Shown here in pieces: positions 1-7,685 of a stretch of DNA of 28,827 nt. Position 1 is the first letter of the stretch. Every line of letters starts with the position of its first letter. The stretch spans positions 1 through 28,827 of the forward strand of contig DASUGQ010000084.1 of NCBI GenBank assembly GCA_036273935.1, read 5' to 3'. The DNA is from ZC4RG29 sp036273935 (lineage in GTDB: Bacteria > Bacteroidota > Bacteroidia > Cytophagales > Cyclobacteriaceae). The notes beneath the pieces were generated by a model. That model was not told where the DNA came from, searched no databases, and saw nothing but the letters and a program-made list of their open reading frames with translations. Both the position numbers and the translations under genes were made by a program.

Positions 1-994
1 GGCCATGAATAGCGGCAAGCATGTTTATTGCGAAAAACCAATGGTCCATCACCTGGAAGAAGGTGCTGCCGTGATCGAAACGCAGAAGAAAACCGGCAAG
101 GTGTTGCAGGTCGGCAGTCAGTGGGTGAGTTCGGTTGTGACAAACAAGGCCCGCGAAATTTTTGAGTCGGGCATCATCGGTGATTTGGTTGTCGTTGAAA
201 CATACCTTGACCGGCAGAACGGTTTAGGAGCTTGGCAATATTCCATCCCCACAGATGCCAGCGCCCACACAGTAGATTGGGAGAGATTTGTCGGGGACGC
301 TCCGAAAATTCCATACGACCCGGTTCGTTTCTTCCGATGGAGAAATTATCAGGCCTATGGAACAGGCATCGCCGGTGATTTGTTTGTCCATTTGTTTTCT
401 ACGTTGCATACCATTACGAGTTCTAAGGGACCAGATCGCATTTATGCTACTGGCGGATTACGCTACTGGAAAGACGGACGCGATGTGCCGGATATCCTTA
501 CAGGGTTGTATGATTACCCTGCGTCGGAGAAGCATCCTTCTTTTAATTTGCAAATGCGCGTTAACTTTGAAGATGGCAGCAGGGGAGGAGAAAGTATAAA
601 ATTAATCGGTACGGATGGCGTCATTCTCATGGGCTGGGGGTCGGTGAAGGCGATTCGAAACAAAACGCCAAAAAATCCGGGCTATGGCGGATGGGATTCG
701 TTCAATACGTTTACGGCCGCGCAGCAAAAAGAATACGAGCAATGGTATAAGGCGAAATACGGTGATGACCAACAGCCGAAATCAGAGCCCGGTGAAGAAT
801 TTCGCGCCCCTGCTGGATATAGTGCGAACGTTGATCATCATGTAAATTTCTACAAAGGTATCCGTGAGCATGCGGTCATAAAAGAGGATGCGCTCTTTGG
901 GATGCGCGCAGCAGGACCGGCGTTGGCCAGCAATAAGAGCTATTTCGAGAAAAAGATTATTAAGTGGGATCCTGAAACTGTGAAAGAAGTCTGA
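1..994 (+). CDS. Gfo/Idh/MocA family oxidoreductase, 5' partial
   Basis: C-terminal part of an NAD(P)-dependent sugar or cyclitol dehydrogenase-like protein. The reading frame is open to the first base of the window, so the N-terminal Rossmann half lies outside. The visible part begins just before the family motif CEKPM, whose lysine is the usual catalytic or cofactor-site residue. It continues through the long alpha/beta C-terminal domain, where GIAGDLFVHLF resembles the substrate-site G-x-x-D-x-x-x-H pattern. Family members oxidise or reduce sugar carbons; here the substrate cannot be told. Many Bacteroidota homologues are Tat-exported, but the signal region is not in view. The stop codon is followed six bases later by the start of a small zinc-ribbon gene on the same strand. 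Family assignment is firm; substrate is unknown. Confidence 0.88.
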   Translation, partial: AMNSGKHVYCEKPMVHHLEEGAAVIETQKKTGKVLQVGSQWVSSVVTNKAREIFESGIIGDLVVVETYLDRQNGLGAWQYSIPTDASAHTVDWERFVGDAPKIPYDPVRFFRWRNYQAYGTGIAGDLFVHLFSTLHTITSSKGPDRIYATGGLRYWKDGRDVPDILTGLYDYPASEKHPSFNLQMRVNFEDGSRGGESIKLIGTDGVILMGWGSVKAIRNKTPKNPGYGGWDSFNTFTAAQQKEYEQWYKAKYGDDQQPKSEPGEEFRAPAGYSANVDHHVNFYKGIREHAVIKEDALFGMRAAGPALASNKSYFEKKIIKWDPETVKEV

Positions 995-1000
995 CAAATA

Positions 1001-1156
1001 ATGAAAAAGAAAGAATGCCCGTCTTGTGCCATGGAGATCGACACGAAGAGCAAGGTGTGCCCCATTTGTGGGTATGAGTTTTCTGATCATAGCGTGGTGG
1101 TCAAGTGGGTAGCCGTTTTGCTGGTTATTCTTTTTCTCCTGTATCTGATATTCTAA
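1001..1156 (+). CDS. 51-residue zinc-ribbon protein with C-terminal membrane segment
   Basis: Small gene beginning at ATG six bases after the dehydrogenase stop. The translation has two CxxC pairs (C6-P-S-C9 and C20-P-I-C23), ten residues apart, which is a typical rubredoxin-like zinc ribbon knuckle. A short linker is followed by a strongly hydrophobic stretch from about residue 33 to the end, ending in LLYLIF, which should be a single transmembrane helix. The likely topology is a cytoplasmic zinc ribbon anchored by its tail. No specific function is recognised. It may be co-transcribed with the upstream oxidoreductase and it converges on the CHAT-domain gene, whose stop lies six bases downstream. 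The intact paired cysteines and hydrophobic tail argue that it is a real gene despite its size. Confidence 0.7.
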   Translation: MKKKECPSCAMEIDTKSKVCPICGYEFSDHSVVVKWVAVLLVILFLLYLIF

Positions 1157-1161
1157 CAAAC

Positions 1162-3810
1162 CTAGTCTGCGCCGATCAAAATAAACGGCGCCCAATAATA
1201 GGGAGCCGCATAGTTTGTGCTGTTGATCATTTTAATTTTTGCCGCCCGTAAATTCTCGCCGAAACCTGAGGATGGATGGTCAAGGGCCTCCTTATAAAAA
1301 TCTTTCATTAATTCTGATGTTGACAGATCGGCGACGCTCCAGAATGAAACGATAATGTTTCGCGCGCCTGCATAAACCAGCGCACGCGATAATCCAATTA
1401 CTCCCTCACCCTTTGATATTTTTCCCAGCCCGGTCTGACAGGCAGAAAGGGCCACCAGGTTGGCATTGAGTTGTAGGTTATACATCTCACCGGCAAACAA
1501 GTTGCCGTCCTCGGAGTCTTCATCGGATTGCAGGAATATTCTCGAGAGTTCAGGACTCGTTTCATCCACGACACCATGTGTTGCGAAATGAATGTACGTG
1601 TAGTTTTTTATTCCTTCAGACTTTATCAGCTTTTCATCCGCCTGTTTGCGAACATAAACGTCGCTGTTAAAAGTTTTTGAAGCAAAGAGCTGATCAATTC
1701 CTTTCACCTCGGTTTCTGTACCCGGCAAGTCATCCAGGTTGTCTTTTTCAGGAAACGTTACCGGCGCGCAAAGCAGAATTGATGGAGATGCGACCTTTTT
1801 CGATTGTGACTTTTGTAAAATTAATTCCGCGGCAAAATTATAGCGAACGCTGTATTTCTTAACGAGGTAGGGGAGTGACGGGTACGGTGCCTCAGATTTG
1901 AATTCATCGGTGAGCAGGGCTTCAAAAGGAATAATGCTTATTCTTCCCGTGGGTATAATGACGAGGTCGTTTATGGATGCGGGTATCTTTCCTGGAAGTA
2001 ATAATAAGGAAAGAGCCCTTCCTGTCGATGCGTACGTTTTCAGGTCATCGAAGAATAAACTGTTTCGGAACCCCTTAATGAGACGGTCAAAATCATTTGG
2101 CAGGGCGCGCTCTGTGATTTTGAATCGAGAAGGTGTGATCTGGAAAATATACAAGCGATTGTTCTTGTCGTCGATAAAGTAGCTCAGCATCCCTGTGCCA
2201 ACTGTAAGCTTTGATTGAAGCTGGACAATGGACGGAGCTGCCGTATTAAACTTGAGGTTGAAGTAATCCGGAAATTGGGTCTCCAGTTTTTTTACGAAAG
2301 TTTCGTATGTGCGGTTGAGTGTGAATGAAGTTTCACGCAGATATTTCTCTTCATCGGCGGACGGTTTTTGCGCGAGCTTTTGATTACATAATGCAATGGC
2401 TGCTTTCAGACTTTTCTCTTCTTCCAACAGGGCGGACGGGATCCCCGAATATGATTTTGCGTCGGCATCTGCGATAGCTTCGATGAGGACAGCAGCTTTG
2501 CTTTTCTCGGCAAAATAGAAAGCCAATTCAAAATAAGGTCGTTTTTTGAAAGCCACCTTCGCCGCTTCAGCGGAGATGCGAACACCGTCAGCATACACTT
2601 CATTGGCAATTACACCAAGGGCTATCTTGTCGCTCTCATTGGTGATCTGTTGCCTTAGTTTGTCAATGAGCGAGTCGCATCGATGCAAGGTTTCAAGAGC
2701 CAGGGAGAGATCGCTGAATTTTAATGACCTTCCATAGTAGCGTCCCTCCAGCGCTTGTGCCTTTAGCATCATGGAGTAGAGCAACACATTTCCATCGTAG
2801 AAATTCAGAAGAGTGGGGTTACTGCGAATGTCGGGATTGTCGAAGTCGCTGACATTTGCTATCAATGCCCGCTGATAATGTTGAAGCGCTCCATCATAAT
2901 TTCGGGAAGCGAACGTAAGGCTGCCAATAGCATTCAGTACCCTTGAAAGTTCGGGATGCTTTTTGCCATAGGAAGCTTCATACATCTGGCGGGCGCGTTC
3001 ATAATATCCGGCCGCGGCTTTTGTATCGCCGATTTTTGAATACGTTTCACCCAGATTGAAGAGTGAGAAAGCTTTAGAAGGATGCGCTTGCTGCGGGTAC
3101 ACCTTTTCCCATATGGCGAGGGCGGATTCAAAATTCAGTATCGCATCACCGTATAACTCCAGTTGCCCATAAACAAAACCGATGTTTGTATTGGCAATGG
3201 CAATTTTAGGATGATCCATTCCGTGAATCTCCTTATAGATGGCCAACGCCTTCTCATAATAATCGAGTGACTTATCAGCATCGGTCATGCTGAATACAAG
3301 TCCAAGATCGTTATACGTTGCCGCGATCAATTCATTTTTTTCATCCAGCATTTTCTGCCGCTGATCAAGGGCCATCATAAGTTGTTCTTCTGCCTGTGCA
3401 TATTTGCCTGTGGCGCGATATAAATTTCCGAGGTGTGCCAACGCCTGCGCGGCTTCGAGGCTTTCGGATTTTCCGACTGTCTGAAAGTTGTTCATGGCGT
3501 TTTGAAGTTCGTCGAGGGCAAGATCATTTCTTCCCTGATTCAGGTACAATAGACCTGAAGTGGTTTGTGTTATCGCGGTGAGAAATTTTGATTTTTCTGC
3601 TTTCGAACCTGTGCTTTGCAAGAGCATTCTTGCGTCTTCAAATTTTCCCAATTGTATCAGGGCTTCAGCTTCTTTGTTTTCATGCAATATCTCTTGCGCT
3701 GATTCTATCTCGTGACCCGGGCTGGAATCGATCAGTGCTTCGTCGTCCTGCGCAAATGCTGCTGACGTTATCAACAAGAAAAAGACAAAAATGTAATGGA
3801 CTGCTCTCAT
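1162..3810 (-). CDS. Exported TPR-CHAT domain protein (caspase-like protease family)
   Basis: Large 882-residue protein. I chose the ATG at 3810 because it starts a clear signal peptide (MRAVHYIFVFFLLITSAAFA, cleavage before QDD). An upstream in-frame start at 3837 would add nine poorly fitting residues and overlap the neighbouring gene. Residues about 60-340 form a run of tetratricopeptide repeats with the usual A-x-x-x-Y/G and Y-x-x-A-L spacing. A helical linker follows, then a CHAT domain (caspase HetF associated with TPRs) over roughly residues 600-880. Both expected catalytic residues are present: H745 in HFATHG and C791 in LSACQTG, with the usual glycine-rich GVIGLSRAL and a WxV segment after it. 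CHAT proteins cleave protein substrates in several bacterial signalling or immune contexts. This one appears to act beyond the inner membrane. Its substrate is unknown. It lies just downstream of a predicted outer-membrane barrel gene. Confidence 0.9.
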   Translation of the reverse strand: MRAVHYIFVFFLLITSAAFAQDDEALIDSSPGHEIESAQEILHENKEAEALIQLGKFEDARMLLQSTGSKAEKSKFLTAITQTTSGLLYLNQGRNDLALDELQNAMNNFQTVGKSESLEAAQALAHLGNLYRATGKYAQAEEQLMMALDQRQKMLDEKNELIAATYNDLGLVFSMTDADKSLDYYEKALAIYKEIHGMDHPKIAIANTNIGFVYGQLELYGDAILNFESALAIWEKVYPQQAHPSKAFSLFNLGETYSKIGDTKAAAGYYERARQMYEASYGKKHPELSRVLNAIGSLTFASRNYDGALQHYQRALIANVSDFDNPDIRSNPTLLNFYDGNVLLYSMMLKAQALEGRYYGRSLKFSDLSLALETLHRCDSLIDKLRQQITNESDKIALGVIANEVYADGVRISAEAAKVAFKKRPYFELAFYFAEKSKAAVLIEAIADADAKSYSGIPSALLEEEKSLKAAIALCNQKLAQKPSADEEKYLRETSFTLNRTYETFVKKLETQFPDYFNLKFNTAAPSIVQLQSKLTVGTGMLSYFIDDKNNRLYIFQITPSRFKITERALPNDFDRLIKGFRNSLFFDDLKTYASTGRALSLLLLPGKIPASINDLVIIPTGRISIIPFEALLTDEFKSEAPYPSLPYLVKKYSVRYNFAAELILQKSQSKKVASPSILLCAPVTFPEKDNLDDLPGTETEVKGIDQLFASKTFNSDVYVRKQADEKLIKSEGIKNYTYIHFATHGVVDETSPELSRIFLQSDEDSEDGNLFAGEMYNLQLNANLVALSACQTGLGKISKGEGVIGLSRALVYAGARNIIVSFWSVADLSTSELMKDFYKEALDHPSSGFGENLRAAKIKMINSTNYAAPYYWAPFILIGAD

Positions 3811-3814
3811 GCTG

Positions 3815-4753
3815 TCAAAACCGATAATAATAACCAAGGGTTATCACAAGCTCGCGTGTTAATCCATCGGGGTTTTCATCGCGCTGAGTGATTTTGTGGC
3901 CGATGAGGAGTTTAATTCCGGATTGAACATTGAAGTTGTAACCGGTTGTAACAATTGCCGACAAAGCCATGCCGGTTGTCCCGGCAGGTTTAACCCGGTT
4001 GCCAGTGCCATCGGTAATTTCATCTTTCGTGATACGGTAAATGGGCAATAATCCTATTGTGAAATTCAGCCGTGAAAACCGAAAGTTCCGCTCCACCCTC
4101 ATCATAATATCGGTCCCTCGCTTCAACTCTTTTGCATTCGCATATTTCTGAACATATGCAATGTCTTCAGGTCCGTTGATCCAGGCGGTCCAGAGGAATT
4201 GGTTTCCATTTTCGTTGAAGGCATGCTGGACACCAGTGGCAAATAACCACTTGGGACTGATCAGTGAAAGGCCGGCGATGAAATCGTACGATCCGAGGCT
4301 GGTTTGATAATACATCGGTAAAGGAAGACCATTTACATCTTTGTCGGACTGGTTGGTCGGAAGCTTTGTCCCTACGGAAAAGTTGATGTCAAATCTTTCT
4401 GAGGAAAATACAGTTCGTGTCAGACAAAGGGAGATATCACCAAGCCCTTTTGTGTCAGCCAACCTTCCCGTTACAGCCTGATATGGAACCTTAACCTGGA
4501 ATGATGTTTTGTTGTTTATACTGAAATTAAAATCCGCAGTGGCGGAATATATGATGGGCGTTAGAGTCGTTGTCCCCCGGTAAAAGCTGATCTCCATCGT
4601 GCGAAGTTTGAATTCGATCTTTTTGTTATAGGGTTGGTCTGGTTTCATAGCGCCCATGGTGCAAAAGCCGGCGTCGCTGCATCCCTGCGCAAAAACGAAG
4701 TTCCTGCTTACGATGAGGATAAGAAAGGCCAGACAGATCGGTACAGGTTTCAT
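3815..4753 (-). CDS. Predicted outer-membrane beta-barrel protein
   Basis: 312-residue protein with an N-terminal signal peptide (hydrophobic stretch to about residue 22, ending near FAQG). Two cysteines follow directly in GCSDAGFCTMGAMKP. The remainder alternates hydrophobic and polar residues in strand-like segments separated by short turns, and it ends in YYYRF. A C-terminal aromatic residue in the last strand is typical of outer-membrane barrels recognised by the BAM machinery. No transporter family can be named with confidence. It resembles the exported 'transporter-like' barrel proteins common in Bacteroidota. It precedes the TPR-CHAT gene on the same strand with only four bases between them once the CHAT signal-peptide start is used, so the two are probably one transcription unit. 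Confidence 0.72.
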   Translation of the reverse strand: MKPVPICLAFLILIVSRNFVFAQGCSDAGFCTMGAMKPDQPYNKKIEFKLRTMEISFYRGTTTLTPIIYSATADFNFSINNKTSFQVKVPYQAVTGRLADTKGLGDISLCLTRTVFSSERFDINFSVGTKLPTNQSDKDVNGLPLPMYYQTSLGSYDFIAGLSLISPKWLFATGVQHAFNENGNQFLWTAWINGPEDIAYVQKYANAKELKRGTDIMMRVERNFRFSRLNFTIGLLPIYRITKDEITDGTGNRVKPAGTTGMALSAIVTTGYNFNVQSGIKLLIGHKITQRDENPDGLTRELVITLGYYYRF

Positions 4754-4862
4754 CAGACGGATATGTTCAGACGAATGTAATTAAAAAAGTTTTTACTGAT
4801 CAATTTTATAAACGCACCGGTTGTATTGTGTCGAAGTCAGGATGGTAATCGGATGTTTATTC

Positions 4863-4870
4863 TATCTTTG
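4863..4870 (+). promoter_or_regulatory. Candidate Bacteroidota -7 promoter element
   Basis: TATCTTTG matches the Bacteroidota primary-sigma -7 consensus TAnnTTTG exactly. It lies 26 bases upstream of the GTG start of the esterase lipoprotein gene. No convincing -33 TTG was found at the usual distance, so this rests on the -7 element and its position only. Confidence 0.35.
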
Positions 4871-4896
4871 ATTGCTGCAATTTTTAATTTACGAGA

Positions 4897-5994
4897 GTGA
4901 TAATTCTAAATCGATTGCCCTTACTGATCATTAGCCTGATCATTGCCGGCTGTTCTTTAAAACCTGTCTCGGTTCAACCGGATCATAAATGGATTGAGTA
5001 TACCGGCCGGATTGATTTTACCGATCCGGGCTCACCTGCTTTTTCTTACTCCGGCGTTTCCATCCGCGCTGCTTTCAGAGGCAGTAGCGTTTCTATCAGG
5101 CTTGATGATGAAGGCAAGGAAAATTATTACAATATCATTCTCGATGGCGACGTGATTCTGAGACTCAAACCGGAAAAGGGACTCAAGACCTATGAACTTG
5201 CAAAAGATCTGCCGGACAGTGCCGATGAAATTGAAATCTTCAAACTCACTGAAGAAATGTTTGGCAAGACGAAGTTTCGGGGTTTCGCGATAACAGGTGA
5301 ACTGATTCCCCTTGAGAATAAGAGAGACCACCTCATCGAATACATCGGCAATTCTATCACCTGTGGCTATGGCAATGAAGGGAAGAATGGCCAGGCAAAG
5401 TTCAGTGCCTCAACAGAGAATCATTATCTCACTTATGCAGCGGTTACATCGCGGAACTTTAATGCAAGACATCTTGCAGTTTGTAAATCCGGGATAGGTA
5501 TTTATCGAAACTATGACGGCCCGCCAGAAGGCAATGAGGATTGCATGCCCAATTACTACAATCGAATTTTCCTTTACGATGAGCAACCGAAATATGATTT
5601 TAAAGACAAGCCTGATTTGGTTTGCATTAATTTAGGCACGAACGATTTCAGTACGGATGGTGGTGACTCAGCCCTGTACGTGAGCCATTACATTACCTTC
5701 ATCGATTCCGTTCAGCAATACAATGGTGGGGCTGACATTATTTGTTTGCTTGGCCCCATGCTGTCAGGAGAGGATCTCGCGAAGGTGAGACATTACGTAC
5801 AACAGGTTGTTGCTGTTGCGAATGAAAAGAAGACGGGAAAGGTACACTTTTTCGAGATGTCGCAACAAACGGGTGACCTGGGAATTGGAATCGATTATCA
5901 TCCCACCGTCGAGCAGCACCTCAAAAATGCAACGGAGCTGACCAACTTTATTGTTCAGTTGAAGGGGTGGGATATCGTAGAAGTTAACGAGTAG
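4897..5994 (+). CDS. SGNH/GDSL esterase lipoprotein, carbohydrate esterase family 2-like
   Basis: 365-residue predicted deacetylase of plant or microbial polysaccharide. The start is GTG and opens a lipoprotein signal peptide with lipobox IAGC (lipidated C19), so the enzyme should sit on an envelope membrane. Residues about 30-140 form a beta-rich N-terminal domain like the jelly-roll of CE2 enzymes. The SGNH hydrolase domain follows, with nucleophile S153 in GNSITCGYG, block III LGTND (N249), and a C-terminal DYHP giving D333 and H335. CE2 enzymes remove O-acetyl groups from xylan or glucomannan, which fits the GH43 and GH10 enzymes later in the window. The next gene starts seven bases after the stop, so it heads a three-gene operon. 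The exact substrate is inferred, not shown. Confidence 0.87.
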   Translation: MIILNRLPLLIISLIIAGCSLKPVSVQPDHKWIEYTGRIDFTDPGSPAFSYSGVSIRAAFRGSSVSIRLDDEGKENYYNIILDGDVILRLKPEKGLKTYELAKDLPDSADEIEIFKLTEEMFGKTKFRGFAITGELIPLENKRDHLIEYIGNSITCGYGNEGKNGQAKFSASTENHYLTYAAVTSRNFNARHLAVCKSGIGIYRNYDGPPEGNEDCMPNYYNRIFLYDEQPKYDFKDKPDLVCINLGTNDFSTDGGDSALYVSHYITFIDSVQQYNGGADIICLLGPMLSGEDLAKVRHYVQQVVAVANEKKTGKVHFFEMSQQTGDLGIGIDYHPTVEQHLKNATELTNFIVQLKGWDIVEVNE

Positions 5995-6001
5995 GTAACA
6001 T

Positions 6002-6649
6002 ATGGAATCACTTCCCGCGCAGGATATTTTACAGTACACATTTGAGTTGTTAGGGACTTTCTTTTTTGCTATCTCTGGTGCATTGGCCATTCAGGACCGG
6101 CATAATGATTTATTCGGAGCGGGCTTTACCGGGTTTGTTACCGCCATTGGGGGAGGAACGTTAAGGGACATGATGCTGGGGAGTTACCCGCTGGTGTGGA
6201 TTGACGATATCTATTTTCTCTATGCAATTTTTGTCGGCGTTATTATAGCTTATGTTTTCTTCAGATTCCTTATTCAGCTTAGGAGGACATTTTTATTTTT
6301 TGACGCAATCGGCATTTCCTTTTTCACGATACTTGGTGTTGAGAAAGCATTGAGCCTGGGTGTTCGCCCAGAGATTGCCGCGATCATGGGGATGTTCAGC
6401 GCCGTAATGGGTGGCGTGATCCGTGATACACTGACCAATGAGATGCCGGTGATCTTCCGAAAGGAAATTTACGCCACCGCTTGCCTTGCGGGAGCTATCC
6501 TCTACCTTATTCTTTATCGCTTCAATGTTGACCGCAACGTCAATTTCATCGTCGCAATCCTCTTAATCTTTACCATACGACTGCTTGCTGTTAAATTCAG
6601 ACTTTCGTTGCCGGGTTTTAGAGGGACTCACAATTCACAAAAATCATGA
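6002..6649 (+). CDS. TRIC-type cation channel / UPF0126 membrane protein
   Basis: 215-residue integral membrane protein of the UPF0126 (YicG-like) family, which includes prokaryotic TRIC trimeric cation channels. It shows the internal duplication of three helices each. The first unit carries GGGTLRD at residues 50-56 and the second carries GGVIRD at 137-142; these glycine-rich kinks line the pore in characterised TRIC channels. About seven hydrophobic segments can be seen, and the family motif RKEIYA follows the second unit. Start ATG is seven bases after the esterase stop. The stop overlaps the next gene in an ATGA, implying translational coupling. Bacterial TRIC proteins conduct K+ or Na+, and some homologues have been linked to amino-acid transport. 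The role here is not evident from the neighbours. Confidence 0.9.
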   Translation: MESLPAQDILQYTFELLGTFFFAISGALAIQDRHNDLFGAGFTGFVTAIGGGTLRDMMLGSYPLVWIDDIYFLYAIFVGVIIAYVFFRFLIQLRRTFLFFDAIGISFFTILGVEKALSLGVRPEIAAIMGMFSAVMGGVIRDTLTNEMPVIFRKEIYATACLAGAILYLILYRFNVDRNVNFIVAILLIFTIRLLAVKFRLSLPGFRGTHNSQKS

Positions 6650-7014
6650 GGCGAAGACTTGGGAAATCAGTCGGTGACCGAAAAGTATTTAAGGCGACCT
6701 TTAGCCGGCTGGGAAAGAAGACAAACTATCGCGGCTACCGCGAAGACACCATATTGTTGATCGATGTTGTCGACGCGGAGACAAATGAATCGGTGGCCGA
6801 CCATGTTTGGTTTACCCATTCGAAAGGTTTCGAAGGCATTGCGTTGAAAGAAGGAATGCGGTTGCAATTTGAAGCGAGGATAAAGGAATACAGGAAGGGT
6901 TATGTGAATGCCCGTTATAAGATGAACGAGCGCGGGAAGGACTACAAGTTGAGTTACCCCACAAAAATAAAAGTAATCCGGGACGGATCATCAAACACCG
7001 ATGCATCAATTTGA
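6646..7014 (+). CDS. Conserved-looking 122-residue protein, possible OB-like fold
   Basis: I do not recognise a named family. The protein is basic at its N-terminus (MRRRLGK, then KTNYRGYRED), has no signal peptide or membrane segment, and reads as a small all-beta protein. It has a hydrophobic strand LLIDVVDAET, a DHVWFTH segment, and a KEGMRLQFEAR strand followed by YRKGYVNARY, which is reminiscent of OB-type nucleic-acid-binding folds. That is a judgement from pattern only. Its start overlaps the channel gene stop as ATGA, so it is surely translated from the same mRNA. The stop codon lies inside the left arm of a perfect 15-bp inverted repeat that separates it from the converging cyclophilin gene. 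Confidence 0.68.
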   Translation: MRRRLGKSVGDRKVFKATFSRLGKKTNYRGYREDTILLIDVVDAETNESVADHVWFTHSKGFEGIALKEGMRLQFEARIKEYRKGYVNARYKMNERGKDYKLSYPTKIKVIRDGSSNTDASI

Positions 7015-7035
7015 ATACTCCAAATTGATGCATCG
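6999..7035. terminator. Perfect 15-bp inverted repeat between convergent genes
   Basis: CGATGCATCAATTTG (6999-7013) is repeated as its exact reverse complement at 7021-7035 with a seven-base loop. Pairing can extend further through TCAA/TTGA after a small internal loop. It includes the stop codon of the 122-residue gene and lies 19 bases beyond the end of the cyclophilin gene coming the other way. Neither side has a clear T-run, so a bidirectional intrinsic terminator or RNA-stabilising hairpin is likely but not certain. Confidence 0.55.
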
Positions 7036-7053
7036 ATTGTTGAAACCTGGAGG

Positions 7054-7500
7054 TCAAACAGATTCTACTTCCTTGATGACAACTTTCTCCATCACGTCAC
7101 CCTGTCTGATCTGATCGATTATATCCAGTCCTTCATAAACTTTTCCAAAAACTGTATGATTGCGATCCAGGTGTTTGGTGTTTTCGCGATTATGACAAAT
7201 GAAAAATTGTGATCCTCCGGTATCTCTGCCGGCATGGGCCATCGAAATAACACCGCGGTCGTGATACTGATTATTTCCGGTGAGTTCGCATTTGATCTTA
7301 TATCCCGGTCCACCATTGCCGATGCCGTTTGGACAACCGCCCTGGATCATGAAGTTGGGGATGACGCGGTGAAAGATCAGTCCGTCGTAGAAGTTATGTT
7401 CCGCGAGATCAACGAAGTTCTTTACGGTGTTGGGTGCATCTTCTTCGAAGAACCGGATTTTCATTACGCCCTTTTTTGTGTGAATTTCTGCTATTTTCAT
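7054..7500 (-). CDS. Cyclophilin-type peptidyl-prolyl cis-trans isomerase
   Basis: 148-residue single-domain cyclophilin catalysing proline cis-trans isomerisation during protein folding. The active-site segment IFHRVIPNFMIQGG contains the catalytic arginine (R45). GSQFFI at about 96-101 and HLDRNHTVFGKV at 110-121 complete the site. The tryptophan that binds cyclosporin in human CypA is replaced by H110, as in many bacterial members. No signal peptide is present, so it should be cytoplasmic. The length matches compact bacterial cyclophilins. The start ATG is preceded immediately by the purine-rich AGAGGA and, further upstream, by a well-spaced Bacteroidota promoter. Nothing unusual is seen in the coding sequence. 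Confidence 0.95.
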   Translation of the reverse strand: MKIAEIHTKKGVMKIRFFEEDAPNTVKNFVDLAEHNFYDGLIFHRVIPNFMIQGGCPNGIGNGGPGYKIKCELTGNNQYHDRGVISMAHAGRDTGGSQFFICHNRENTKHLDRNHTVFGKVYEGLDIIDQIRQGDVMEKVVIKEVESV

Positions 7501-7522
7501 TCCTCTAAGTTTAATTCGGACG

Positions 7523-7553
7523 CAAGTTTAAGGAGCGAACCTTATTTAATCAA
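7523..7553 (-). promoter_or_regulatory. Candidate promoter of the cyclophilin gene
   Basis: On the minus strand TTG (7553-7551) is followed after 20 bases by TAAACTTG (7530-7523). This fits the Bacteroidota -33 TTG and -7 TAnnTTTG arrangement with one mismatch. The -7 element ends 22 bases before the ATG. Confidence 0.42.
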
Positions 7554-7685
7554 GTGTCCCTGAAAACTGTGAACATTTAGACAGTCACCAAAAATATCTC
7601 AGGAAAAAGTTAATCAGACGCAACCTTCCTCCCGTTCATTTCGTGCGTGCTCCTTAAAAAGAGTTATATTTCGAATAACCCGACC

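Noticed and set aside
782..1195. 137-codon minus-strand open frame
   Set aside because: Antisense to the dehydrogenase end and the zinc-ribbon gene; no signal peptide, domain or sensible composition, while the plus-strand genes show clear motifs.
7647..7685. GTG start extending the acyltransferase by 13 residues
   Set aside because: The added residues are polar and unlike family N-termini; the ATG at 7686 gives the usual short lead before the LTPLRGIAA motif.
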